A stretch of 64,000 nucleotides of DNA from Thereva unica (lineage: Eukaryota; Arthropoda; Insecta; Diptera; Therevidae), in the NCBI GenBank assembly GCA_949987705.1, contig OX465286.1, positions 12,939,092 to 13,003,091 of the forward strand. The letters are read 5' to 3'. The position numbers and the translations under genes are program-made. Shown piece after piece: positions 41,941 to 52,662 of the stretch (position 1 is its first letter; every line of letters starts with the position of its first letter). Below the pieces are notes generated by a model that made no database searches, had not been told where the DNA came from, and saw only the letters and a program-made list of their open reading frames with translations.

Positions 41941-44900
41941 GAATTCACAAACGAGGGGACAACTCCCGAACCCCTTGGAATTTCTGGACCAAATCAAGTG
42001 CGCTGAACTCGGGGGAGCGAGCCCTTTCCAACGATACCCCATTCATTAAGATCCCAGCACTTTCGTGAAATCGACCAAAAATATCCCAAGGGTACCCCTT
42101 TGAAAATTTTCCGGTTTTGGGAAAATTCTGGAGTGGCCCTTTTTTGGATGGGAAATTGTTAGGGACCTCCCAGGGAGGCTGTGAATTCAATCCCACCCCG
42201 GGCTGACCAGTATTTCCCGAGATAATGGGCATTCTGCAGCCCCCTTGGGGAAATCACAAACGAGGGGATAACTCCCGAACCCCTTGGAATTTCTGGACCA
42301 AATCAAGTGCGCTGAACTCGGGGGAGCGAGCCCTTTCCAACGATACCCCATTCATTAAGATCCCATCACTTTCGTGAAATCGACCAAAAATATCCCAAGG
42401 GGTACCCCTTTGAAAATTTTCCGGTTTTGGGAAAATTCTGGAGTGGCCCTTTTTTGGATGGGAAATTGTTAGGGACCTCCCAGAGAGGCTGTGAATTCAA
42501 TCCCACCCCGGGCTGTCCAGTATTTCCCGAGATAATGGGCATTCTGCAGCCCCCTTGGGGAAATCACAAACGAGGGGATAACTCCCGAACCCCTTGGAAT
42601 TTCTGGACCAAATCGAGTGCGCTGAACTCGGGAGAGCGAGCCCTTTCCAACGATACCACATTCATTAAGATCCCAGCACTTTCGTGAAATCGACCAAAAA
42701 TATCCCAAGGGGTACCCCTTTGAAAATTTTCCGGTTTTGGGAAAATTCTGGAGTGGCCCTTTTTTGGATGGGAAATTGTTAGGGACCTCCCAGGGAGGCT
42801 GTGAATTCAATCCCACCCAGGGCTGACCAGTATTTCCCGAGATAATTGGCTTTCTGCAGCCCCCCTTGGGGAATTCACAAAAGAGGGGATAACTCCCGAA
42901 CCCCTTGGAATTTCTGGACCAAATCAAGTGCCCTGAACTCGGGGGAGCGAGCCCTTTCCAACGATACCCCATTCATTAAGATCCCATCACGTTCGTGAAA
43001 TCGACCAAAAATATCCCAAGGGGTACCCCTTTGAAAATTTTCCGGTTTTGGGAAAATTCTGGAGTGGCCCTTTTTTGGATGGGAAATTGTTAGGGACCTC
43101 CCAGGGAGGCTGTGAATTCAATCCCACCCAGGGCTGACCAGTATTTCCCGAGATAATTGGCATTCTGCAGCCCCCCTTGGGGAATTCACAAAAGAGGGGA
43201 TAACTCCCGAACCCCTTGGAATTTCTGGACCAAATCAAGTGCGCTGAACTCGGGGGAGCGAGCCCTTTCCAACGATACCCCATTCATTAAGATCCCATCA
43301 CTTTCGTAAAATCGACCAAAAATATCCCAAGGGGTACCCCTTTGAAAATTTTCCGGTTTTGGGAAAATTCTGGAGTGGCCCTTTTTTGGATGGGAAATTG
43401 TTAGGGACCTCCCAGGGAGGCTGTGAATTCAATCCCACCCCGGGCTGACCAGTATTTCCCGAGATAATGGGCATTCTGCAGCCCCCTTGGGGAAATCACA
43501 AACGAGGGGATAACTCCCGAACCCCTTGGAATTTCTGGACCAAATCAAGTGCGCTGAACTCGGGGGAGCGAGCCCTTTCCAACGATACCCCATTCATTAA
43601 GATCCCATCACTTTCGTGAAATCGACCAAAAATATCCCAAGGGGTACCCCTTTGAAAATTTTCCGGTTTTGGGAAAATTCTGGAGTGGCCCTTTTTTGGA
43701 TGGGAAATTGTTAGGGACCTCCCAGGGAGGCTGTGAATTCAATCCCACCCGGGCTGACCAGTATTTCCCGAGATAATGGGCATTCTGCAGCCCCCTTGGG
43801 GAAATCACAAACGAGGGGATAACTCCCGAACCCCTTGGAATTTCTGGACCAAATCAAGTGCGCTGAACTCGGGGGAGCGAGCCCTTTCCAACGATACCCC
43901 ATTCATTAAGATCCCAGCACTTTCGTGAAATCGACCAAAAATATCCCAAGGGGTACCCCTTTGAAAATTTTCCGGTTTTGGGAAAATTCTGGAGTGGCCC
44001 TTTTTTGGATGGGAAATTGTTAGGGACCTCCCAGGGAGGCTGTGAATTCAATCCCACCCGGGCTGACCAGTATTTCCCGAGATAATGGGCATTCTGCAGC
44101 CCCCTTGGGGAAATCACAAACGAGGGGATAACTCCCGAACCCCTTGGAATTTCTGGACCAAATCAAGTGCGCTGAACTCGGGGGAGCGAGCCCTTTCCAA
44201 CGATACCCCATTCATTAAGATCCCAGCACTTTCGTGAAATCGACCAAAAATATCCCAAGGGGTACCCCTTTGAAAATTTTCCGGTTTTGGGAAAATTCTG
44301 GAGTGGCCCTTTTTTGGATGGGAAATTGTTAGGGACCTCCCAGAGAGGCTGTGAATTCAATCTCACCCCGGGCTGACTAGTATTTCCCGAGATAATGGGC
44401 ATTCTGCAGCCCCCTTGGGGAAGTCACAAAAGAGGGGATAACTCCCGAACCCCTTGGAATTTCTGGACCAAATCAAGTGCGCTGAACTCGGGGGAGCGAG
44501 CCCTTTCCAACGATACCCCATTCATTAAGATCCCAGCACTTTCGTGAAATCGACCAAAAATATCCCAAGGGGTACCCCTTTGAAAATTTTCCGGTTTTGG
44601 GAAAATTCTGGAGTGGCCCTTTTTTGGATGGGAAATTGTTAGGGACCTCCCAGAGAGGCTGTGAATTCAATCCCACCCCGGGCTGACCAGTATTTCCCGA
44701 GATAATGGGCATTCTGCAGCCCCCTTGGGGAAATCACAAACGAGGGGATAACTCCCGAACCCCTTGGAATTTCTGGACCAAATCAAGTGCGCTGAACTCG
44801 GGGGAGCGAGCCCTTTCCAACGATACCCCATTCATTAAGATCCCAGCACTTTCGTGAAATCGACCAAAAATATCCCAAGGGGTACCCCTTTGAAAATTTT

Positions 44901-46499
44901 CCAGTTTTGGGAAAATTCTGGAGTGGCCCTTTTTTGGATGGGAAATTGTTAGGGACCTCCCAGAGAGGCTATGAATTCAATCCCACCCCGGGCTGACCAG
45001 TATTTCCCGAGATAATGGGCATTCTGCAGCCCCCCTTGGGGAATTCACAAAAGAGGGGATAACTCCCGAACCCCTTGGAATTTCTGGACCAAATCAAGTG
45101 CGCTGAACTCGGGGGAGCGAGCCCTTTCCAACGATACCCCATTCATTAAGATCCCAGCACTTTCGTGAAATCGACCAAAAATATCCCAAGGGGTACCCCT
45201 TTGAAAATTTTCCGGTTTTGGGAAAATTCTGGAGTGGCCCTTTTTTGGATGGGAAATTGTTAGGGACCTCCCAGAGAGGCTATGAATTCAATCCCACCCC
45301 GGGCTGACCAGTATTTCCCGAGATAATGGGCATTCTGCAGCCCCCCTTGGGGAATTCACAAACGAGGGGATAACTCCCGAACCCCTTGGAATTTCTGGAC
45401 CAAATCAAGTGCGCTGAACTCGGGGGAGCGAGCCCTTTCCAACGATACCCCATTCATTAAGATCCCAGCACTTTCGTGAAATCGACCAAAAATATCCCAA
45501 GGGGTACCCCTTTGAAAATTTTCCGGTTTTGGGAAAATTCTGGAGTGGCCCTTTTTTGGATGGGAAATTGTTAGGGACCTCCCAGGGAGGCTGTGAATTC
45601 AATCCCACCCAGGGCTGACCAGTATTTCCCGAGATAATTGGCTTTCTGCAGCCCCCCTTGGGGAATTCACAAAAGAGGGGATAACTCCCGAACCCCTTGG
45701 AATTTCTGGACCAAATCAAGTGCCCTGAACTCGGGGGAGCGAGCCCTTTCCAACGATACCCCATTCATTAAGATCCCATCACTTTCGTGAAATCGACCAA
45801 AAATATCCCAAGGGGTACCCCTTTGAAAATTTTCCGGTTTTGGGAAAATTCTGGAGTGGCCCTTTTTTGGATGGGAAATTGTTAGGGACCTCCCAGGGAG
45901 GCTGTGAATTCAATCCCACCCAGGGCTGACCAGTATTTCCCGAGATAATTGGCATTCTGCAGCCCCCCTTGGGGAATTCACAAAAGAGGGGATAACTCCC
46001 GAACCCCTTGGAATTTCTGGACCAAATCAAGTGCGCTGAACTCGGGGGAGCGAGCCCTTTCCAACGATACCCCATTCATTAAGATCCCATCACTTTCGTA
46101 AAATCGACCAAAAATATCCCAAGGGGTACCCCTTTGAAAATTTTCCGGTTTTGGGAAAATTCTGGAGTGGCCCTTTTTTGGATGGGAAATTGTTAGGGAC
46201 CTCCCAGGGAGGCTGTGAATTCAATCCCACCCAGGGCTGACCAGTATTTCCCGAGATAATGGGCATTCTGCAGCCCCCTTGGGGATATCACAAAAGAGGG
46301 GATAACTCCCGAACCCCTTGGAATTTCTGGACCAAATCAAGTGCGCTGAACTCGGGAGAGCGAGCCCTTTCCAACGATACCCCATTCATTAAGATCCCAG
46401 CACTTTCGTGAAATCGACCAAAAATATCCCAAGGGGTACCCCTTTGAAAATTTTCCGGTTTTGGGAAAATTCTGGAGTGGCCCTTTTTTGGATGGGAAA

Positions 46500-47667
46500 T
46501 TGTTAGGGACCTCCCAGAGAGGCTATGAATTCAATCCCACCCAGGGCTGACCAGTATTTCCCGAGATAATTGGCATTCTGCAGCCCCCCTTGGGGAATTC
46601 ACAAAAGAGGGGATAACTCCCGAACCCCTTGGAATTTCTGGACCAAATCAAGTGCGCTGAACTCGGGGGAGCGAGCCCTTTCCAACGATACCCCATTCAT
46701 TAAGATCCCATCACTTTCGTAAAATCGACCAAAAATATCCCAAGGGGTACCCCTTTGAAAATTTTCCGGTTTTGGGAAAATTCTGGAGTGGCCCTTTTTT
46801 GGATGGGAAATTGTTAGGGACCTCCCAGGGAGGCTGTGAATTCAATCCCACCCAGGGCTGACCAGTATTTCCCGAGATAATTGGCATTCTGCAGCCCCCC
46901 TTGGGGAATTCACAAAAGAGGGGATAACTCCCGAACCCCTTGGAATTTCTGGACCAAATCAAGTGCGCTGAACTCGGGGGAGCGAGCCCTTTCCAACGAT
47001 ACCCCATTCATTAAGATCCCATCACTTTCGTAAAATCGACCAAAAATATCCCAAGGGGTACCCCTTTGAAAATTTTCCGGTTTTGGGAAAATTCTGGAGT
47101 GGCCCTTTTTTGGATGGGAAATTGTTAGGGACCTCCCAGGGAGGCTGTGAATTCAATCCCACCCAGGGCTGACCAGTATTTCCCGAGATAATTGGCATTC
47201 TGCAGCCCCCCTTGGGGAATTCACAAAAGAGGGGATAACTCCCGAACCCCTTGGAATTTCTGGACCAAATCAAGTGCGCTGAACTCGGGGGAGCGAGCCC
47301 TTTCCAACGATACCCCATTCATTAAGATCCCATCACTTTCGTAAAATCGACCAAAAATATCCCAAGGGGTACCCCTTTGAAAATTTTCCGGTTTTGGGAA
47401 AATTCTGGAGTGGCCCTTTTTTGGATGGGAAATTGTTAGGGACCTCCCAGGGAGGCTGTGAATTCAATCCCAGCCAGGGCTGACCAGTATTTCCCGAGAT
47501 AATTGGCATTCTGCAGCCCCCCTTGGGGAATTCACAAAAGAGGGGATAACTCCCGAACCCCTTGGAATTTCTGGACCAAATCAAGTGCGCTGAACTCGGG
47601 GGAGCGAGCCCTTTCCAACGATACCCCATTCATTAAGATCCCATCACTTTCGTAAAATCGACCAAAA
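46500..47667. repeat. Homogeneous 311-bp terminal monomers and array edge
   Basis: The last four monomers share CGTAAAATCG at 46719, 47030, 47341 and 47652 (spacing 311 bp) and GATAATTGGCATTC, with almost no other differences. The array ends inside a monomer: after CGTAAAATCGACCAAAA the expected continuation to TATCCC is replaced by unrelated AT-rich sequence at about 47667-47669. The edge is therefore sharp and not degraded. Confidence 0.9.
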
Positions 47668-48441
47668 TAGTATTTAACCCATATCTTTTTTCTCAAATGA
47701 TATTTAATCATACTGCTTGAACAATATTTGTTCTACAAGCATACACCTTTCAAATGACACTAGTTTTATTAATGGCCGCTAATGGGCCAGGACGCCCATT
47801 GTCCTTTACAATGCCAAGTTTTGCATATTTGTATGAGAAAGCTTCGACACTTGGCATTGTAATTTCTGACATATCATGCAGGATCCGTGCGGTTACCAAA
47901 AACGTGAATATTTCCGATGGAGCATTATATTCCTAAAAGTATGCAATTTGCAGTTTCACGATATTAAGAGAATGGCGCTGGATCTTGGCTAATTTCTTCA
48001 ATGTTTTACTTATTTTAAATTCTTATAACAAATAAAACACACCTTTCTTTTTTGCATGAGTTTTATTAGAAATTTAAAAGCATAATAAATGAGTATGTTT
48101 ATGTATATTTTAATTATCTTTACCTTATTGTTTTTTTATTGTTATGGATTTTATATTCCTAGTGAGGGGGTAACTGGCCTTTGCGTTTTTCAGGCAATTT
48201 TGTTGTAATTGTGATTCGATTTTGGCGAGTGGGACTTCGTTGAATCTATATATGCCAGGAGATTCCACCGTTTTCTTGCTCTTACCTATTTAAGCCCTTT
48301 TGTTTAAAACGTACTCCTTCGTATTTTTGAAAGTGATGCCTTTTTGGAAAGGGATCCCTCTTCTGATCAATTGAGTTTTCCGGAAAATTCCAACGGGTTC
48401 AGTTGGGACTTTCCCTGGCAGGGCCCTAAAAAGCCCAATAA
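47668..48441. other. Unassigned AT-rich spacer next to the satellite edge
   Basis: No feature could be assigned. There is a small inverted repeat, ACAATGCCAAGT (47808-47819) against ACTTGGCATTGT (about 47850-47861). A minus-strand reading frame is open over about 47755-47937 but matches no family I know and has no clear start. The run at 48345-48440 is richer in GC. I see no satellite remnants after 47669. Confidence 0.4.
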
Positions 48442-48690
48442 CAGGGCCTGTACTCCCGAAGACGAAACGTAACGAAAACGAAACCGTTTTGTCAGTGACG
48501 GATTTACCAGGAACAAAGGAAGCAATTGTTTGGGGCCCCGCTTGGACAGGGGCCCCAAAAATTGAAAACACAAAAAATAAAAAATGCAAAATGAAAAAAT
48601 CCATGTAAACAATATCGATTATTCATTGTCCTCAAACGATTTTAAATTAATTCAAAACTGTATTTCGCGCGTTGGCGCTTCGGTCGCTCG

Positions 48691-49992
48691 TGTTTGTGTC
48701 TTCGTCTGAACAGCTGTAATTCTCATATTGATCAATTAACTGTCATCGTTCGTTATGTATGTTCTACAACTGGTTTATCTGTAGAAAGGTTTTTGGCCTT
48801 TCTTGAGATAGAAAGTCATACTGGAAGGTACTTAGCAAAAACTACTTTAGAGTATTTAGTTAACGGCGATTTAATCTCGATTTGTGTAGAGGACAGTCGT
48901 ACGATAACGCGCCCAATATATCCGGTATATATAACGGAATGCAGCAGGCACTTTTAGAGGAAAATCATTTTGCGTGTTATATACCGTGTTCTTCTCACTC
49001 ATTGAATTTAGTTGGACAATCTTCTGTGGCGTCGTGCTTAGAAGCAGTGATTATTTTTGGTATAATTCAAGTTATTTATGTATTCTCCGCAGGTTCAACG
49101 AAACGATGGCCTCGTCCAAACGCTCCAGCCGTAAAGCAATTGTCAACAACTCGCTGGAATGCGCACGCAAAGGCTGTGTCAGCCGTTTCGACGACCTATG
49201 ATAAAATAGCTGATACATTACAAAAGATCGCAGATGATCGTGATCTCGACGGTAATACTCGAAACCAAGCATCAAGTTTAGTAAAGAGTATGGAGAATCT
49301 TGAATTCGTTTTCATGATGATTTTTTGGGGATCAGTCCTTCACGAATTTGGAAAAGTATCAGCTACTTTACAAAGTCCGTCGATTTCTCTTGAAACATGT
49401 GCGCACTTGTACACTGCGTTAATTACGTTCGACGAGAATTATCGTGATGACTTTTCGGATATAGAAGCCAAAGCGAAGGAGCTTGTTCCTGGTTCTAATT
49501 ATAAAGCGAATACGCAAAGAACAAGACGCAGAAAGACAATGGCCCCTGTGCTGAATGTCGAATCGTGATTTGTGACAAGTTTTTTGAGTTGAAGAAAGAG
49601 ACGTTTTAATCGAATTACGATTTTCAGCATAGTGGCCTAAAGTGGAAGTGCTAAGTGCGAGTTTAGCCCCCTATGCTAAAAGTCGCAATTCCTCTGAAAC
49701 GCCATTTTCTTCAACTCAAAAAACTTGTCACAAATCACGACTCGACATTCAGCACAGGGGCCAATGTAACGACCGGCCTGCACCAGATGCGCTTGAAAAT
49801 CTGTCTCCGCATGAGTTTTCGGATAAAATCGTTTCTTCCGATGATCGATTCTTTGACAACCAACTTCCGACAACGTGCTACGGCGTACACTGATATCGCG
49901 GCTAAATTCTCTTTTCTTGTCTATTTAAGTCGAAGGAGGAAATCACAGAAAGTTTAGAAAGACTGATAGAAGACTATCCAAATGATTAATTA
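48691..49992 (+). pseudogene. hAT transposase fragment, DUF4371 / zinc finger MYM-type 1-like
   Basis: The reading starts with a segment containing SHIDQLTVIVRYV and VERFLAFLEIESHTGRYLA. It then shifts frame near 48885 into the conserved CRGQSYDNAPN ... IPCSSHSLNLVGQ block of the DUF4371 (RNase H-like) hAT family. That frame continues through STTRWNAHAKAV and KAKELVPGSNYK to about 49541. After the nested palindrome the family pattern resumes as RPAPDALENL (about 49773-49800), then FRIKSFLPMIDSL and AYTDIAAKFSFL. It ends with a short EEITESLERLIEDYPND tail and stop at about 49987. Several frame changes, the insertion, and loss of the N-terminal zinc finger and the C-terminal dimerisation region make it non-functional. 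It would have catalysed cut-and-paste transposition in the nucleus. Confidence 0.88.
49542..49761. mobile_element. 220-bp palindromic foldback element inside the hAT transposase
   Basis: Almost the whole element is two inverted arms of about 100 bp. One arm begins GCCCCTGTGCTGAATGTCGA at 49542 and the other ends with the inverse at 49761. About 20 bp of loop lies around 49642-49661. It is bordered by CAATG on both sides (49537-49541 and 49762-49766), consistent with a target duplication of up to 5 bp. Removing it and one CAATG rejoins the family's RRRKTM segment to the NDRPAPDALENL segment, with a one-base frame difference. It has no coding capacity. Confidence 0.82.
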
Positions 49993-50276
49993 TAATGAGG
50001 GCCGCGAAAACCTCAGGATGCTTGGGGACCCGCCATAGGTAAATCCGGCACTGCGTTTTGTCAAAATGCTACCTTGGAAGACAATATCGTCTCGTTTCGT
50101 CTAAACAAACGATGACATACATATTTGTAATCGTCTTCGTTTAGACGTTAGTGCCTGTTAAACTGTATGTTGGGATTGTTAATTATTTTGATAGTTTTAA
50201 TTTGTTTTGCATAATAGATCAAAATTTACAAACGCAAGGCAATACGAGATTATCGTCTCCAGGAGTAGGAAATATA

Positions 50277-50400
50277 CAGTCAGCGTCAAAAGTGATGCAA
50301 CACCTAAAAATTTTAACTTTGACCTTGAATATCTTCGTCATGCCGAAACGGAGAATAATGCTTAATATCTTAAAATAAAGCTTTATTTATCAACAAAATA
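50277..50400 (+). repeat. Left terminal inverted repeat of the Tc1-like element
   Basis: Starts immediately after TA at 50275-50276. It contains AAAATTTTAACTTTGACCTT and TATTTATCAACAAAAT, both found inverted at the right end. The right TIR has several substitutions relative to this one. Confidence 0.85.
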
Positions 50401-52137
50401 TTTAAAAAAATATTTCAGTATAACTGTGAAATGTTCAAACATAAAATTCCAATAATTACCTCATTTGTGACTGATAAATTTGGAGCTTTTTTTATTAAAT
50501 GAAGTATAGAGTTTTTCAAACCTCGTGGCATCTGGCGCATATTGGGGAAAAATTTCTTAAAAATGCTCAAAAGCTTAAGATAATTTCTCTTCCTCTCTAA
50601 TTGAGAAATAAAGCTCTATAAATGAAGGCCAAAGGCGCACGCAAAAGAATTATCAGCAATTCACATATAATTTCTGACACCATGTGGGATATTTTACGGC
50701 GACTCTGTTTTTTGATAAGAGCTTCCGTACATCCCACAGTGACTTAAAAAATCTCAACCTGAAAACGAAAATTATGTTTTACAATTGGAATAATTAGTAG
50801 AAATTTTAACAGAACCGCAAATAAAATAAAAATCCGTATGAAATATTTTAAACATAGTTTATTTAAATCTTATTAATTTTTTTTCCTTACAATAAAGCGA
50901 AAAACAAATAATACATAATTTAAATATGTTACTTAAAGTTTATTAAAATTAATAATAATTACAAATTTACAGGCCTGTCTGGGTTTTTTACCATTCTTCA
51001 TCTCCATCGGTGCCATCAGAGTCCTCTCCTAAATTAATTATTATTCTATTGGAATTGAAAAACATACCCTCTTTTCGCAAATAATCTTCCTCGATGTCCT
51101 GAACATGCCTGCAGCTGTTTCTCCAGTCCTCCTCCGTTATAGCTGAAAATTCCTTATTAACTATTTCTAAGAGCCTAGCTTCTTTATACACAATATTTTG
51201 TGCAGCAACTCGTCTCTTTAATATTCCCCAAATCAATTCAATGAGATTTAATTGGGGATGATATGGTGGCAACCTGGAACAGGAGAAGATCGTAAATGAA
51301 TGAAAAATATAATTTTAGCTTTTTAATTCTTACCTCAAAACGGAATGGCCATGACTTTCCAAAAGTGCATCTATACTATATTTAAGATGTTGTTCTCGAT
51401 TTCTGCATATAACGTCGTACAAATCCTTTTTTGTAGAATTGTTTTCAAACGAAATTCCTTTCTCTGTAAGCCAAGAAATCATTTCACTCTTGAGACTTGC
51501 AGAGGTAGGAATTTTGCTTGATTTTACGTTGTGATATGCAGCGTTATCCAAAACAACAACTGAATGCGTAGGCAAATTTGGCAGTAGTTTCTCCGTCAGC
51601 CATTTTTTGAAGTTGTCCGCATTCATATCGCAGTGGTAATCTCCAGTACGGGCTCCTGATTTAAAAATCAAGAGGGCATTATGGATAAACCCATTTGTGG
51701 TTCCTCCGTGAACAATTATGAAGCGGGCGCCTTTTGATAACGCCTTCTTGGGATCCTCCTTTTGATTTTGCGAAATCCAAACTTTTGCTGCAGCATGCGT
51801 TGTATGTATGTAAGTTTCATCTGAAAAGAAAATAGGTCGTTATATTTAATATAATAACACAAATAGAAAATTGAGATGCATATTATATTAAAATTATAGT
51901 CAACAAAAACGCTAACTTACCATACTATGGGACGCTTATCTTCTCGATATTTTTTTACTCCCCAGAGATATTTTAGTCGCAAAAGACGAATCCTATTTGT
52001 TTCCGTTAAAATCTCTCTATTATCCGGCATATTTTTCCACCGATATCCTAGTCTTTTTATCAGTCTCCACAAAGAAGTATCACTGACTTCATAATTAACT
52101 TTCTCTCTGAGCTTCTCTCGTAACAGGTGAATAGTGT

Positions 52138-52145
52138 ATTGTCGC
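52138..52145. repeat. Left copy of the 8-bp target duplication of the nested hAT
   Basis: ATTGTCGC directly before the CAGGGGCGGATGGGC terminus. The identical octamer follows the other terminus at 54706-54713. Both copies lie in the transposase exon, so the duplication marks the exact insertion point. Confidence 0.93.
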
Positions 52146-52311
52146 CAGGGGCGGATGGGCCATATGACGAACCGGGAAATTTCCCGGTGGGCCGGCTGTT
52201 CAGGGGCCGCAGGGCCGGTGGCTGAAAGTACGTCTTGAGTTTTTATATTTCTTCTTCCGACTGCCCATAAATAACTCTCAAACTATTATGTTTTGTTTAT
52301 TTTGTGGTAAA

Positions 52312-52620
52312 GATATTTTCAAACTCCGTGACATTTGGCGCATTCTGGGCTACAAAGCTCTTAAAAATGCTTAAAAGCTTGACAAAAGCTTCATTTAGCT
52401 CCTCCTATCAAATCACTTGTTTTTATGTAATCAGTCATGCCTGCGTATTGCTAGAGGGAGGTGTATTTTTCTGGCGCTTTAATGATGATTATTTACAAAA
52501 TTTACAAATTCTGAATGAACAACGTCGTTTTATATATATATTTTTAATTTGAGGTTTTTGTATTTTACTTAATTTGTAGCGATTTCTATTGCAAAATTAG
52601 AAATTTGTGTTTTTAGCACT
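52312..52620 (+). repeat. Segment related to both sides of the surrounding Tc1-like element
   Basis: 52312-52400 resembles 50510-50590, with shared TTTTCAAAC, GGCGCAT and CTTAAAAATGCT landmarks. 52400-52620 resembles 55785-56035, with shared TATCAAATC, GCCTGCGTATTGCT, AATTTACAAATT and AGGTTTTTGTAT. The two parts are in the same order and orientation as in the Tc1-like element but directly joined. This suggests an internally deleted relative captured inside the hAT. Confidence 0.7.
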
Positions 52621-52662
52621 TTGATTACTAGACTCTGTAATAAACCTATGCTCTATTTATAG

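Larger units (their letters stand above)
1..47667. repeat. 310-bp satellite DNA array (about 154 monomers)
   Basis: Direct head-to-tail tandem repeat with a basic period of 310 bp. Taking GAGTGGCCC as the start, monomers begin at 1, 311, 621, 931 and so on with no inversion or foreign insert. Length classes of 308, 309 and 311 bp come from small diagnostic indels. Most monomers contain GAATTC, CTGCAG, GGTACC and CCCGGG once. The unit holds a perfect 14-bp dyad, AAGGGGTACCCCTT, and a second dyad, GAAAATTTTC. ORFs recur on both strands at every monomer, but they are passive by-products: 310 is not a multiple of 3, so the frame changes from copy to copy. The array continues past the left edge of the window. 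Such long homogeneous arrays are usually pericentromeric or heterochromatic; that placement is inference. I do not recognise the family by name. Confidence 0.98.
28280..47667. repeat. Satellite zone C (CACAAACGAGG and 311-bp monomers)
   Basis: From about 28290 most monomers read CACAAACGAGG (last at about 45360) and CCAAATCAAGTGC. A 311-bp subtype reads CCCCCCTTGGGGAATTCAC, which adds a second EcoRI site per monomer. It is often linked with CACCCAGGGCTG (loss of SmaI), GATAATTGGC and CCCATCACTTTCG. A further subtype reads CTCCCAGAGAGGCTATGAATT. The XhoI-type monomer is absent, although AAATCGAGTGC occurs as an intermediate. Confidence 0.85.
48493..50053 (+). mobile_element. hAT transposon, internally deleted (ZMYM1/DUF4371 type)
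   Basis: The termini are CAGTGACGGATTTACC at 48493 and the inverted CAGTGCCGGATTTACC ending at 50053. They are flanked by a perfect 8-bp target duplication, CGTTTTGT (48485-48492 and 50054-50061). An 8-bp duplication and CAGTG termini are typical of hAT elements. The element is 1561 bp and contains a decayed transposase. Autonomous relatives are about twice as long, so the N-terminal zinc-finger part and much of the C-terminus are gone. A 220-bp palindromic element sits inside it. Confidence 0.9.

Noticed and set aside
1..47667. Dozens of repeated reading frames of 79-205 codons on both strands of the satellite
   Set aside because: They recur with the repeat on both strands and shift frame with 310- or 311-bp units. 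They have no recognisable domain and vary only as the DNA varies.
1..47667. CRISPR-like array
   Set aside because: The repeats are directly adjacent 310-bp units without unique spacers; no cas genes, and the DNA is eukaryotic.
47754..47936. 60-codon plus-strand frame next to the array edge
   Set aside because: No domain, no support for start or splice sites, and the opposite strand is also open over the same stretch.
48290..48612. Two overlapping minus-strand frames (81 and 104 codons)
   Set aside because: They run across the left terminus of the hAT element and the outer MITE terminus, so they cannot be a conserved gene.
50151..50378. 75-codon frame ending in LKILTLTLNIFVM, with a similar peptide at 56399-56677
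   Set aside because: The shared peptide is just the translation of the two inverted terminal repeats of the Tc1-like element.
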